Source: Bacteroidota bacterium | GTDB lineage: Bacteria > Bacteroidota > Ignavibacteria > Kapaibacteriales > HRBIN21 | DNA length: 64,000 bases | NCBI GenBank assembly: GCA_030550275.1 | Contig: JAUQPR010000007.1 | Coordinates: 1-64,000 of the forward strand | Reading direction: 5' to 3' | The notes under the pieces: model-generated | What the model was told of the DNA's origin: nothing | Database searches by the model: none | The model's input: the letters and a program-made list of their open reading frames with translations, nothing else | Program-made: the position numbers and the translations under genes | Part shown: piece after piece, positions 43,992 to 53,271 of the stretch | Position numbering within the stretch: the stretch's first letter is position 1 | Layout of the letters: every line of letters starts with the position of its first letter

Positions 43992-43999
43992 CAAAATTA
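43992..43999 (-). promoter_or_regulatory. Bacteroidota-type -7 box (TAATTTTG) for the threonine-dehydrogenase-like gene
   Basis: Perfect TAnnTTTG on the minus strand, 38 bases before the ATG at 43953. It is 3 bases away from the plus-strand box of smc. Confidence 0.55.
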
Positions 44000-44002
44000 C
44001 GC

Positions 44003-44010
44003 TATTTTTG
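44003..44010 (+). promoter_or_regulatory. Bacteroidota-type -7 box (TATTTTTG) for smc
   Basis: Perfect TAnnTTTG on the plus strand, 26 bases before the smc ATG (44037). The leader contains AGGA 7 bases before the start. Confidence 0.6.
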
Positions 44011-44036
44011 CGCCACCGCTCGTGGCAGGAAGCGCA

Positions 44037-47000
44037 ATGCCGGTCGTTGTATCGCAGATAGAGCTGCTGGGCTTCAAGTCGTTTGCCCTTCCGACGCGGC
44101 TGGTTTTCCCAGAGGGGTTGACCGCGATTGTGGGTCCCAACGGCTGTGGCAAGAGCAACATCGTGGACGCAATCCGGTGGGTGCTGGGCGAGCAGCGCCC
44201 TTCGGTGCTGCGCTGTGAGACGATGGAGCAGCTCATCTTCAACGGCAGTCGGGCGCTCAAGCCCTTGGGGATGGCGGAGGTGTCGCTGCGGCTGGAGAAC
44301 GTCGGAGGGCTGTTCCCCATAGACCTTCCGCAGGTGGTGCTCACGCGCCGGCTGTATCGGAACGGGGAGAGCGAGTATCTGCTCAACGGGGTGCCGTGCC
44401 GGCTGCGCGATTTTCAGGAGCTGCTGCTCGATAGCGGCTTGGCACCGCACAGCTATTCGGTCATCGAGCTGAAGATGGTCGAGGAGCTGCTCAGCGGACG
44501 AGTCGAGGAGCGGCGCCGCTTGCTGGAGGAGGCAGCCGGGGTGAGCAAGTACAAGCTGCGGCAACGCGAAGCACAGCGCCGTCTGAGCGAGGTGCGCCTG
44601 GAGCTGCAGCGTCTGGAGGACCTGCTTGCCGAGCTGCGCCAGCGCGTGCATCAACTGGAGCAGCAAGCCGAGCAGGCTCGCCAGTACCGGCGCTGGGAGA
44701 GTGAGCTCCATCGGCTTCAGCAGCAGTACCTGGCGCTGCTCTGGCATACGGCGCAGAAGCAGTTGGACAGCCTGGCAGCCAGCGCTGAGCAGCTCCGTTC
44801 CGAACGGACAGCATTGGAGCAGCAACTGGAGCGGCTACGCGAGGGCATCCCGCAACAACAGGTGCAGTATGCGCAGCTCCGCCAGCAGGTGGACACCCTC
44901 CACCAGCGCGCAGAGGAGCACAAGCAGCGCATCCAAGAGCTGCGGGAGCGCTTGGTAGCGCTCGAGGAGCGGATACAGCTCGCCCGGCAGTCCCACGAGC
45001 GGCTTGACCAGGAGCGCGGGCAGATTCAGCGCGAGCGCGAGGAGCTCGAACAGCAGCATGCACTGCTGCTCCGGCGCCTTCAGGAGCACGAAGCCGCACT
45101 GCAGCAGCTCCAGGAGCGCTCCGCCGATGTCCAGCGCCGAGCGGAGTCCCTGCGCCAGGAGCGCCAACGCTGGCAGCAGCAGCATGAACCCCTGCGCCAG
45201 GAGCTCCGCCGGTGGCAGCAGCGCCACGATGAGCTCCGCATCCAATGCGAACGGCTGCAAGCCCAACTGGAGCAATTGCACAACCGCCGTGCACAGTTGG
45301 ACGAGGAGCTGGCGACATTGGAACAGCACCTGCATCAACAGCGCGAGCTCCTTGCCGCAGCCGAAGGGGATGTGCACACCGCAGCCCAGGCGCTCGAACA
45401 GCTCCAGCAGCGGCTGCAGCAGCAGAATGCCCACAGCATGGCGATCGCCGAAGAGCTTGCCGAGCAGCACCACCGCCTGGCGCAGTGCCAGCAGGAGCTG
45501 CTTGCAGTGCAGACCCAACGGGAGGGATTGGAGGCGCTCGAGCAGCAGCACGAACTCGTGCAGTACCTCCGGCAGCACCATCCGGAGCTGGGAGCGCAGA
45601 CGGTGGCAGAGCTTGTTCGGCTTCCAGAGGAGCTCCGCAATGCCTTTGCCGCTGCCGCCGCGCCACTGTTGGAAGCCGTGCTGATTGCACACCTGCCGTC
45701 GCAGGAGTTCCCTGCACACGTGCGAACCGCTATCAGAGCCGGAGAGCTGCTGCTCCCACGCGGTGAAGAGAGCGCGCTCGAGCCGATCCGTGCTGAAGGG
45801 GTTCGGGGCTGGTTGGTGGAGTTGGTCCACATGCCGCCGGCAGTGGCGTCGGCGCTGACGGCGTTGCTGGGGCGGGTCCTGGTGGTGGATAATCTCGCCG
45901 TGGGACGGGCGCTGCTGGAGCAGTGCCGTGCCGATGCTGTGGTCACGCTCGCGGGCGAATTTCTCCACCGCTGCGGGCTGTTCCGGTGGCGCGATGGAGC
46001 CAATCCCTGGGTAGGGCGTCTGCAACGGCTGCAGGAGCTGCAGGCACGGGAGGCAGAGTTGCAGGCACTACAGCAGCAGCTCGATGCCCGAATCCGGCAG
46101 CTCCAGCAGGAGCACCACCATGCAACTACCGTGCTGGAGCAGCTCCAGCGGGAGCGACACCAAGCCGAACAACACCAGCAGCAGGCACATGCCCGTGTGG
46201 AAGCATTGCGGCTCCAGCTCCAGATGCTCGAGACCACGCTCCAGCAGCGCCAGCTCCAGCGGGAGGCACTCCAAAAGGAGCATTCCACGCTCGAGGAGCG
46301 GCTCCACCACCTGCGCGCAGAATACCACCGCTGCGGGGAGACGCTCGAGCAATTGCGCCGGCAGCGTGCCGAACTGGAGCAGCAGTTAGAGCAGCTCCAG
46401 CCCGCGTTTGAGGCAGCCTTGGAGCAATCTCGGCAGCACGAGCTGGAGCAGACCCGTGCGCAGTACGAGCTGGAGAACCTGCGCGCTCAGCTCCAGCAGC
46501 TCCGCAATCGCTTGCAGCAGCTTGCACAGCGATGGGAAGCGCTCGAGCGGGATTCGCTGCAGGCAGAGGAGCTGCTCGAACGCCAGCGGCAGCAACAGCA
46601 GGAGCTACAGCAGCAGCTCCAGCAGCGTGAGCACGAGTACGCCGAGCTCTACCAGCAGTATAGCCAGAGCCTTGCCGAGCTGGAGCAGTGCGCAGCCGAG
46701 CTGCAACGCTCTCAGCGTCAGCACGAAGCGCTTCTGGAGCAGCTCCACACCCTTTCGCAGCGGCTGCATCAGGTGGAGCTGGAGCAACAGCATGCCCGCC
46801 TGCAGGCGGACCACGCTGCCGGGCAGCTCAGCGAACAGTTCGGACTACTGCCGGAACAGGTGGAGCTGCCGGCGCCGCCTCCCTCGGCAGAGCAGCTTCA
46901 GCAGCGGATTCGCACCTACTCGCGCCGGTTGGCATCTCTGGGGACGGTCAACTTCCGCGCGCTGGAGGAGTTCGAGGAGCATTCGCAGCGGCTGCAGTTT

Positions 47001-47546
47001 CTGGAATCCCAATGGCGGGACCTGCGGGAAGCCGAGCGTGCGCTGCTGCAGGCGATCGAACAAGCGCAGCAGGCAGCTGTTGAGCGCTTCCGGCAGACCT
47101 TCGGGCAGGTGCGCCGGAATTTCCAGCGCCTCTTCCGTCTGCTCTTCGAGGATGGGGACGAGGCGGACATCCGCCTCACGAGCGAGCAGGTGTTGGAGGC
47201 GGACATTGAGATTATCGCCAAGCCGCGCGGCAAACGACCGCAGAGCATCGAGCAGCTCTCCGGGGGCGAGAAGACGCTCGTGGCAATCGCCTTCCTGTTT
47301 GCGCTCTACCTGGTCAAGCCCAGCCCCTTCTGCATCCTGGACGAGATTGACGCACCGCTCGATGATGCCAACATCGAGCGCTTCATGCGGATGCTGCGCA
47401 GCTTTGAGGAGTCTACGCAGTTTGTGCTCATCACGCACAACCGGCGCACGATGGAGGCGGTGGATGCGCTCTACGGCGTCACAACGCAGCCGGAGGGTGT
47501 CTCAAAAGTGGTTGCCGTTCGTCTACGTGCACCGGCATCGGTGTGA
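44037..47546 (+). CDS. smc: Chromosome segregation protein SMC
   Basis: 1169 residues, typical bacterial SMC. ATP-driven DNA loop extrusion and chromosome compaction. The N-terminal head has GFKSF and Walker A GPNGCGKS (33-40). Two long coiled coils (about 170-490 and 670-1000) flank a hinge (about 510-660). The C-terminal head has signature LSGGEK (1074-1079) and Walker B FCILDEIDAPLDDANI. The coiled coils are exceptionally rich in Gln, Leu, Glu and Arg, which makes the DNA a quasi-repeat of CAG/CTCCAG-type codons and creates long spurious frames on the other strand. ScpA and ScpB are not in the window. The stop overlaps the next start (TGATG). Confidence 0.96.
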   Translation: MPVVVSQIELLGFKSFALPTRLVFPEGLTAIVGPNGCGKSNIVDAIRWVLGEQRPSVLRCETMEQLIFNGSRALKPLGMAEVSLRLENVGGLFPIDLPQVVLTRRLYRNGESEYLLNGVPCRLRDFQELLLDSGLAPHSYSVIELKMVEELLSGRVEERRRLLEEAAGVSKYKLRQREAQRRLSEVRLELQRLEDLLAELRQRVHQLEQQAEQARQYRRWESELHRLQQQYLALLWHTAQKQLDSLAASAEQLRSERTALEQQLERLREGIPQQQVQYAQLRQQVDTLHQRAEEHKQRIQELRERLVALEERIQLARQSHERLDQERGQIQREREELEQQHALLLRRLQEHEAALQQLQERSADVQRRAESLRQERQRWQQQHEPLRQELRRWQQRHDELRIQCERLQAQLEQLHNRRAQLDEELATLEQHLHQQRELLAAAEGDVHTAAQALEQLQQRLQQQNAHSMAIAEELAEQHHRLAQCQQELLAVQTQREGLEALEQQHELVQYLRQHHPELGAQTVAELVRLPEELRNAFAAAAAPLLEAVLIAHLPSQEFPAHVRTAIRAGELLLPRGEESALEPIRAEGVRGWLVELVHMPPAVASALTALLGRVLVVDNLAVGRALLEQCRADAVVTLAGEFLHRCGLFRWRDGANPWVGRLQRLQELQAREAELQALQQQLDARIRQLQQEHHHATTVLEQLQRERHQAEQHQQQAHARVEALRLQLQMLETTLQQRQLQREALQKEHSTLEERLHHLRAEYHRCGETLEQLRRQRAELEQQLEQLQPAFEAALEQSRQHELEQTRAQYELENLRAQLQQLRNRLQQLAQRWEALERDSLQAEELLERQRQQQQELQQQLQQREHEYAELYQQYSQSLAELEQCAAELQRSQRQHEALLEQLHTLSQRLHQVELEQQHARLQADHAAGQLSEQFGLLPEQVELPAPPPSAEQLQQRIRTYSRRLASLGTVNFRALEEFEEHSQRLQFLESQWRDLREAERALLQAIEQAQQAAVERFRQTFGQVRRNFQRLFRLLFEDGDEADIRLTSEQVLEADIEIIAKPRGKRPQSIEQLSGGEKTLVAIAFLFALYLVKPSPFCILDEIDAPLDDANIERFMRMLRSFEESTQFVLITHNRRTMEAVDALYGVTTQPEGVSKVVAVRLRAPASV

Positions 47547-48112
47547 TGGCGGCGGGGAATCAGATGTGGCAGCGTTGTCTTCTGCTGTGGTGCGTGACCG
47601 TGCCGCTGTGGGCGCAGCCGCAGGAGTTCCACCTTGTAATCCCGAAGCGCTTCCCCGAAGTGTGGCGCGCCGTCAAGCAGGCGCTCACCGAACGGGGATG
47701 CCAGTTGGAGTACGACCGGTACCTGGAGGATACCGCCGGGACGCTTTCGGGGATGCTGCGCTCGGAGTTCTGCGTGCTCGTGCAGGGGGAGGATTCCACG
47801 CGTGCGGTGATGGAGCGCTATAGCGTGCAGATTCCGCGCATCCGCGGGGCACGCTGGATGAACGGACGAGTGCAGTACACCGTGCGCCTACGGGAGTTGG
47901 ATACCGCCGGAGTGGAGCTGCGCTTGACAGCGGAGCTCAGCGGCATGGAGGGCTACATCACCAACCGCGTGCACTTCTGGGCATCCAACGGGGTGCTGGA
48001 GCGGCAACTGCTTGCGCGGATCGCCGAGCTACTCCAACTTCCGCAGACGGCACTGACGCCGAAATCCTCCACTGGCGAGGAATCCACCCCTGAGGAAGAG
48101 GAGCCCTGGTAG
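47546..48112 (+). CDS. Secreted protein of unknown function
   Basis: 188 residues from the ATG at 47546. A hydrophobic leader (CLLLWCVTVPLWAQ) indicates export. The mature part is a mixed alpha/beta domain starting FHLVIPKRFPEVWRAVKQALTERG, which recalls small outer-membrane-associated domains where an amphipathic helix follows a strand. The C-terminus is acidic (EESTPEEEEPW). I do not recognise the family. It is translationally coupled to smc and 8 bases before murE, so it may act in envelope growth, but this is inferred from position only. Confidence 0.7.
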   Translation: MAAGNQMWQRCLLLWCVTVPLWAQPQEFHLVIPKRFPEVWRAVKQALTERGCQLEYDRYLEDTAGTLSGMLRSEFCVLVQGEDSTRAVMERYSVQIPRIRGARWMNGRVQYTVRLRELDTAGVELRLTAELSGMEGYITNRVHFWASNGVLERQLLARIAELLQLPQTALTPKSSTGEESTPEEEEPW

Positions 48113-48120
48113 GGCGCTCC

Positions 48121-49632
48121 ATGGAGCCAATCCCCCTGAAACAACTGCTCCAGGGCATCCCTCACGACCTCGTCGCCGGCACGGGCGAAGAGCGCATTGC
48201 AGCAATCTGTGAGGACTCGCGCCGCTGCACGCCTGGAGCGCTCTTTGCGGCGCTGCCGGGGCGCTCCACCGATGGACATCACTTCATTGCCGATGCTGTG
48301 CGCAATGGCGCGGTTGCCCTCCTCTGCCGCGACCTGCCCGATGAGCTCCCTCCGTGTGCGGTTGTGCGCGTTGAGGAACCTCGCCAGGTGCTGGCACAGC
48401 TTGCGCAGCGCTTCTACGGCGAGCCCTCACAACGGTTGCAGGTCATCGGTGTCACCGGAACCAACGGCAAGACTACGGTGACCTTCCTGGTGCGCCATCT
48501 CCTGGAGGCAGCGGGCATCCCCACAGGGCTCATCGGCACAACGGGCGCCTATATCGGAGCCGAGCGGCTTCCCACCGCGCACACGACACCGACCGCGCCG
48601 GAGCTTGCCCGGTTCCTGCACGAGATGTGGTGCCGAGGGCTCCAGGCGGTGGTTATGGAGGTGAGCTCCCACGCGCTCGACCAGTATCGCGTGGATGGCG
48701 TCCGCTTCCGCGCCGCCGCCTTTACCAATCTTTCGCACGAGCATCTGGACTACCACGGCAGCATGGAAGCCTACGCGCGGGCAAAGCAGCGCCTCTTCGC
48801 GCTCCTGCCCGCCGATGCCGTTGCCGTGATCGCTGAGTGCCCACCATGGGATGAGTGGATGCAGTGCGCTGCCCGCTGTCAGGTCCTTCGGGTGGGGCAG
48901 TCCGAGCAAGCACATGTGCGGTTCGTTGTGGAGTCGCTCGGACCCCACGGGAGCATGTGGAGGATGCGCTTCCCCGGGGTTGACCGCTGGGTGGACTTCC
49001 AGGCGCCTCTGCTGGGGGCATTCAACGTCGCGAACGCAGCGGTTGCCGCCGCAATTGCCTGGGCAATGGGAACTCCGCCCGAGCTGCTGCAGACGGCGCT
49101 GCGGACCGCTCCGATGCCACCGGGGCGGATGGAGACGCTCCAGCTCCCCAACGGGGCAACGGCGCTCATTGACTACGCTCACACGCCGGACGCGCTGGAG
49201 CGGGTGCTCTCCGAGGTGCGCCGGCTGCTTCCCCCGAACGGGCGGCTTGTGTGCGTGTTCGGCTGCGGTGGGAATCGGGACCGAGAGAAGCGACCACGCA
49301 TGGGCGCAATTGCTGTGCGCTACGCCGATGCTGTAGTGCTGACCAACGACAATCCGCGCTGGGAGGACCCACAGGCAATCCTGCAGGAGATCCTCCACGG
49401 CATTCCCCATTCGGAGCGGCAGCGGGTGGAGCTGATCCCGGACCGCGCGCGGGCAATCGAACATGCCCTCTCTGCAGCCCGGGCAGGTGATATCGTCGTC
49501 ATCGCCGGCAAGGGGCACGAGACGGTGCAGATCATCGGCGATGTACTGCAGCCCTTCTCCGACCGCCGTGTTGTCGAAGACTGGTGCGCAGCGCAGAGCG
49601 CAATGTCTCACAAGCCTGCCATAGAGCCATGA
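48121..49632 (+). CDS. murE: UDP-MurNAc-tripeptide synthetase MurE (meso-diaminopimelate-adding)
   Basis: 503 residues. Cytosolic peptidoglycan precursor enzyme adding the third stem residue. ATP-binding GTNGKTT (113-119), carbamylated lysine K222 (YARAKQRLF), and DNPR at 410-413 (TNDNPRWEDP), the motif that selects meso-diaminopimelate over lysine, are all visible. The N-terminal UDP-binding region (EDSRRCTPGALFAALPGRSTDG) is complete. No other mur gene is beside it, unusual because murE normally lies in the dcw cluster. The stop overlaps the aminopeptidase start (ATGA). Confidence 0.95.
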   Translation: MEPIPLKQLLQGIPHDLVAGTGEERIAAICEDSRRCTPGALFAALPGRSTDGHHFIADAVRNGAVALLCRDLPDELPPCAVVRVEEPRQVLAQLAQRFYGEPSQRLQVIGVTGTNGKTTVTFLVRHLLEAAGIPTGLIGTTGAYIGAERLPTAHTTPTAPELARFLHEMWCRGLQAVVMEVSSHALDQYRVDGVRFRAAAFTNLSHEHLDYHGSMEAYARAKQRLFALLPADAVAVIAECPPWDEWMQCAARCQVLRVGQSEQAHVRFVVESLGPHGSMWRMRFPGVDRWVDFQAPLLGAFNVANAAVAAAIAWAMGTPPELLQTALRTAPMPPGRMETLQLPNGATALIDYAHTPDALERVLSEVRRLLPPNGRLVCVFGCGGNRDREKRPRMGAIAVRYADAVVLTNDNPRWEDPQAILQEILHGIPHSERQRVELIPDRARAIEHALSAARAGDIVVIAGKGHETVQIIGDVLQPFSDRRVVEDWCAAQSAMSHKPAIEP

Positions 49633-51731
49633 GGCGATGGGTTTTAGCGATGCTTCTGGGAGGCTGTGCGATGGCGGAAGCGCAGCTCATCTCTGGGGAG
49701 CTTCCGCGCACCCTGTTGCCGGAGCCCGCTGCTGGCGTGTACTGGACGCAAGGGTGCTCGCGCACGCTTGAGCGACGCCCCTCGGCGATTCGCCGGCGCC
49801 CCTACGATGTGCTTGCCTACCGGTTGCAGCTGAATTGGGTAGAGCTGCTCACCCGCACGGGGACTTCTCCTGCCGACCGGGTCTTCCGCGGGGTCAACAC
49901 CATCGTCGTGCGGATCGACAGCGCGAACGTCCAAGCGATTGTGCTGGATGCAGCGGCGATGACAATCGATACTGTCACTGTCAACGGCACTCCGATTGTG
50001 CCGCCGCCGCAACCGGTCGGGGATGCGCTCACCATCCCGCTCCCGTCGGTCCCCAGCCCTGCAGATACGCTGACGCTGCGCATCGCCTACACCTCCAGGA
50101 CTTCGCGCAACGTTGGGCTGCACCTCTACCCGAAGGGCTACTATGTTGGGCGTGGACCCGCGGGCGACTCTGTCGTTGTTGAGGAGCGGATTGCCTACAC
50201 GATGAGCGAACCGGAGGATGCCCGCTACTGGATGCCCTGCAACGATGCCCCGTACGATAAGGCGCAGGCGGAGATCCGCGTCCTTGTTCCAGAGGGCTTC
50301 GAGGTTGCCTCCAACGGCTGGCTGGAGGAGCGGCGCCAGCATCCAGGGGGAGTCTGGGAGTACGTCTGGCGCGACACGGTGCCGATTCCGACCTACCTGA
50401 TGTCGGTGACGGCATCGCGCTATGCCCATTGGGTGGAGTACTACGAGCGCCCCGATGGGAGCCGTGTGCCGCTGTGGTACTACGTCTGGGCTCCGGATGT
50501 GGAGAGCCCCGATACCAGCGGTGCTCGCTACAATGCCCGATACGCCTTCCGCTCAGTGCCCCGAATGATGCAGGCGTACGAGTCCTACTTCGGGCGTTAC
50601 CCCTTTGTCAAGTACGGCATGGCTGCCGTGCAGCCCTTCGCCTACGGCGGCATGGAGCACCAGACGATGACCACAATCAACCGCTCCTGGCTGCGCGGCT
50701 TTGCTGAGTTGGGGATTGCCCATGAGCTGGCGCACCAGTGGCTGGGGGATCTGGTCAGCTGCGCCACCTGGAACGATATCTGGCTCAACGAAGGCGGGGC
50801 AAGCTGGTCCGAGGCGCTCTGGCTGGAGTGGGCGCAGGGCGAATCGGCATACCTCCAGCGGATGCGCCGCTTCCGGGATTCCTATCTGGAGGGCATGCCG
50901 GGCGTGATGGAGCTCCCGCTCTATGCGCCGCCGATGAGCCAGCTCTTCTACTACCCCACCACGTACGCCAAGGCAGCGTGGGTGTACCACATGCTGCGCC
51001 GGCTGCTGGGGGATAGCCTCTTCTTCCCAGCGCTGCGGAACTACATGGAGCGCCATCGCTACGGCTCGGCGGAGACGGAGGACCTGCTGGAGTCCCTGGC
51101 ACGCGATGTGCCTGCGCCACCGGTGCCATGGCGAACCTTCTTCGACCAGTGGGTCTACAGCGCCGGGCATCCGATTCTGGAGATCGTGCCCTCGGTCTCC
51201 GCGCTGGACGGCAATACCTACCTTGTGCGCTGCCTCCTGCGCCAGCGGCAGGAGGGAACAGCAGTGCCGCAGGTCTTCGTCATGCCCTTTGTGCTGCGCT
51301 TCTTCGGGCGGTCGGGCGAGCGTTTCGACTACCGTGTCATCACCCGGGAGCGTGAGCAGTGGGTGGAGCTGACGCTCCCCTTCTTCCCCGATAGCATCGG
51401 GCTCAACGAGGAGGATGTGCTCTGCCAAGTCTCTGTGGCGCCGGTCTCGGTGCGGGAGCCAGTCGAGGGCTCGGGTGCGCTCCTGCGGGTCCTTCCGCAG
51501 CCGGTCGTGCAGGAGGGCACGGTGGAGTACACGCTGCCACGCAGTGGGCAGGTCGCGCTGGAGGTGGTGGACATCCTCGGGCGCCGAACTGTACTGTACA
51601 CAAGCTTCGGACAGCAGGGGCGGTATCGGCTCCCGCTGCACCGTGCCCACTGGGCAGCCGGGGTGTATCAACTACGGCTGTGGCTCGATGGCGAATGTGT
51701 AGCAACGACCCTGCTGCAATGGCAACCGTAA
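49629..51731 (+). CDS. Secreted M1-family aminopeptidase with T9SS-type sorting domain
   Basis: 700 residues. A signal peptide (MRRWVLAMLLGGCAMAEA) is followed by an N-terminal beta-saddle. The catalytic domain has HELAH at 365-369 and the third zinc ligand E388 exactly 18 residues on (WLNEGGASW). The usual GAMEN exopeptidase motif reads GGMEH (340-344). The last 80 residues (VVDILGRRTVLYTS, AAGVYQLRLWL) form a sorting domain. It probably trims peptides outside the cell or on its surface. The ATG at 49629 overlaps the murE stop, and the 3' end overlaps the aminotransferase by 13 bases. Confidence 0.9.
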   Translation: MRRWVLAMLLGGCAMAEAQLISGELPRTLLPEPAAGVYWTQGCSRTLERRPSAIRRRPYDVLAYRLQLNWVELLTRTGTSPADRVFRGVNTIVVRIDSANVQAIVLDAAAMTIDTVTVNGTPIVPPPQPVGDALTIPLPSVPSPADTLTLRIAYTSRTSRNVGLHLYPKGYYVGRGPAGDSVVVEERIAYTMSEPEDARYWMPCNDAPYDKAQAEIRVLVPEGFEVASNGWLEERRQHPGGVWEYVWRDTVPIPTYLMSVTASRYAHWVEYYERPDGSRVPLWYYVWAPDVESPDTSGARYNARYAFRSVPRMMQAYESYFGRYPFVKYGMAAVQPFAYGGMEHQTMTTINRSWLRGFAELGIAHELAHQWLGDLVSCATWNDIWLNEGGASWSEALWLEWAQGESAYLQRMRRFRDSYLEGMPGVMELPLYAPPMSQLFYYPTTYAKAAWVYHMLRRLLGDSLFFPALRNYMERHRYGSAETEDLLESLARDVPAPPVPWRTFFDQWVYSAGHPILEIVPSVSALDGNTYLVRCLLRQRQEGTAVPQVFVMPFVLRFFGRSGERFDYRVITREREQWVELTLPFFPDSIGLNEEDVLCQVSVAPVSVREPVEGSGALLRVLPQPVVQEGTVEYTLPRSGQVALEVVDILGRRTVLYTSFGQQGRYRLPLHRAHWAAGVYQLRLWLDGECVATTLLQWQP

Positions 51732-52909
51732 CGGTGCTTCCGTACGCGCAGGAGACCGAGCCCTTCCGCAGCCTCTTCCCGCATTGTGCCGATGGGATTG
51801 TGTATCTGGACCACGCCGGTGCCGGTCCGCTGCCGCTCCCCGTTGTGCAGGCGATGGAGCGGCATCTGCGGCGGCGTCTGCACGGGCAGACGGATCTCTC
51901 CGACGAGCTGGAAGCCGTAGAGCGTACGCGCTGGCTCATCGCAGCGCTGCTCAATGCTCCGTCACCGGGGACGATTGCGCTCATGCCCAATACGACGACC
52001 GCGCTGGCAACGGTTGCGATGGGCTTGAGCTGGAGGCACGGTGACGTCATCGTCGTGGGAGCGCGGGAGTTCCCGGCGAATGTCTATCCCTGGCGTGCGC
52101 TGCGCCGATTCGGTGTGGAGCTTCGCCTGGTGCCGATGCCGGAGGGGCTGCTGGAGCTGGAGCAGCTCGTGGCAGCCATTGATGCGCGAACGCGCCTGGT
52201 GACGGTCAGTGCGGTGCAGTTCCTTTCAGGCGACCGGATTGCGCTGGAGGAGCTCGGGGAGATCTGTGCACAGCGCGGCATCTGGCTGGTCGTGGATGGA
52301 ATCCAAGCCGTGGGGGCGGTTCGGGTGGATGTGCAGCGGTGTAGGATTTCGGCGCTCGCCTGCGGAGGCGCCAAATGGCTCCTGGCACCCCACGGGACGG
52401 GCTTCCTCTACCTTGCCCCGCCGCTGCAGGAGGAGCTGCAGCCGGCACTCCTGGGATGGCTGGCAGCCGAGGACCCTTGGAACTTCTTCGACTATGAGCA
52501 GCCGCTGGTGTCTTCGGCGCGTCGCTTCGAAGGGGGCTCGCTCAACGTTGCCGGAATTGTGGGATTGTGTGCGGCGCTGGAGCTGTTGCACCGCTACGGG
52601 GTCGAGCGCGCCGAGGCGCGTGTGGTCGCGCTGAGCGGCTATCTGCGGGAGCTCCTGCTATTCTTGCCCGTTCGGGTGCAGACTCCAGAACCTCCGGAGC
52701 GTCGCGCCGGGATTGTCAGCATCTCGTTGCCCGATGGGGAGAGCGCCGAGCCCGTCTTCCACTTCCTGCAGCGCTCTGGCGTGCGGTGCTCCTTGCGCAT
52801 GGGGTGGTTGCGCTTCTCCCCGCACTGGTACACCACCGCTGGCGAGCTGGAGTATGCCGTGGAGAAGCTGCGCGAGGCGCTGCAGAGGCGCGGGGACCAC
52901 CGAACGTGA
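51719..52909 (+). CDS. Class V aminotransferase (cysteine desulfurase/epimerase-like PLP enzyme)
   Basis: 396 residues. PLP enzyme of fold type I: D193 (VVDGIQAVG) and Schiff-base lysine K219 (CGGAKWLLAPHGTG) are placed as in class V aminotransferases. The C-terminal GWLRFSPHWYTTAGEL fits the group that includes isopenicillin-N-epimerase-like and cysteine-desulfurase-like proteins. It differs from SufS (15262): it lacks the GHHC persulfide loop, so a desulfurase role in Fe-S assembly is not supported. Substrate unknown. It is the last gene of the smc-murE run. Confidence 0.88.
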   Translation: MATVTVLPYAQETEPFRSLFPHCADGIVYLDHAGAGPLPLPVVQAMERHLRRRLHGQTDLSDELEAVERTRWLIAALLNAPSPGTIALMPNTTTALATVAMGLSWRHGDVIVVGAREFPANVYPWRALRRFGVELRLVPMPEGLLELEQLVAAIDARTRLVTVSAVQFLSGDRIALEELGEICAQRGIWLVVDGIQAVGAVRVDVQRCRISALACGGAKWLLAPHGTGFLYLAPPLQEELQPALLGWLAAEDPWNFFDYEQPLVSSARRFEGGSLNVAGIVGLCAALELLHRYGVERAEARVVALSGYLRELLLFLPVRVQTPEPPERRAGIVSISLPDGESAEPVFHFLQRSGVRCSLRMGWLRFSPHWYTTAGELEYAVEKLREALQRRGDHRT

Positions 52910-52926
52910 AAGCCTCGGTGGAAGGC

Positions 52927-52934
52927 TAATTTTG
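52927..52934 (+). promoter_or_regulatory. Bacteroidota-type -7 box (TAATTTTG) for the purL operon
   Basis: Perfect TAnnTTTG, 28 bases before the ATG at 52963, in the 53-base gap after the aminotransferase gene. Confidence 0.6.
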
Positions 52935-52962
52935 CAGCGTGTGCTCGTTCGATGTTGCACCG

Positions 52963-53271
52963 ATGACGTTTCAGCGCCCACGCCCCAGCCCGACGCTGCG
53001 CCGGTGCCCGCGCTGTAAGACCGTTGGGCGAATGTACCGCTCGCACGCCCGCAATGTCTTTGAGCGCTGGATGAAGCTCTTCAGCCCGACGCTGGTGCTC
53101 TACCGCTGCCACCACTGCAATTGGCGTGGGTACATGTTCCGCCGCTTCAAGCAGCAGAGCCGCCTGGCGTTCTGGCTCACCCTGCTGGGTGGAGCAGCCG
53201 GTGTGGTGCTGGGGATCGTGGCAGGGGCATGGCTGCTGTTGCACATTGTCGCACTGCTGGTGGGACGCTAA
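52963..53271 (+). CDS. Small zinc-ribbon membrane protein
   Basis: 102 residues. Four cysteines in two pairs (C15-x2-C18 and C49-x2-C52) form a probable zinc ribbon, followed by a basic patch (RRFKQQSR) and one long hydrophobic segment (about 69-100). This predicts a membrane-anchored protein with a cytosolic zinc ribbon. Family not recognised. The ATG at 52963 is preferred over GTG 52939, which would lie at the predicted transcription start. Its stop overlaps the purL ATG (TAATG). Confidence 0.75.
   Translation: MTFQRPRPSPTLRRCPRCKTVGRMYRSHARNVFERWMKLFSPTLVLYRCHHCNWRGYMFRRFKQQSRLAFWLTLLGGAAGVVLGIVAGAWLLLHIVALLVGR

Noticed and set aside
44491-46527. Several long open frames on the minus strand opposite smc (up to about 400 codons)
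   Set aside because: They are compositional shadows of the Gln/Leu/Glu-rich coiled-coil codons. Their translations are Ala/Pro- or Ser/Arg-rich low-complexity strings with no family motif, while the plus strand is clearly SMC.
45000-46700. Repeated CAG/CTCCAG-type DNA in smc as a CRISPR or tandem-repeat array
   Set aside because: The repetition follows the codons of a coiled coil, has no constant unit length or spacers, and is fully inside the reading frame.
51719-52909. Second cysteine desulfurase feeding the suf system
   Set aside because: It is a class V PLP enzyme but lacks the GHHC persulfide loop seen in SufS and is far from the suf block.
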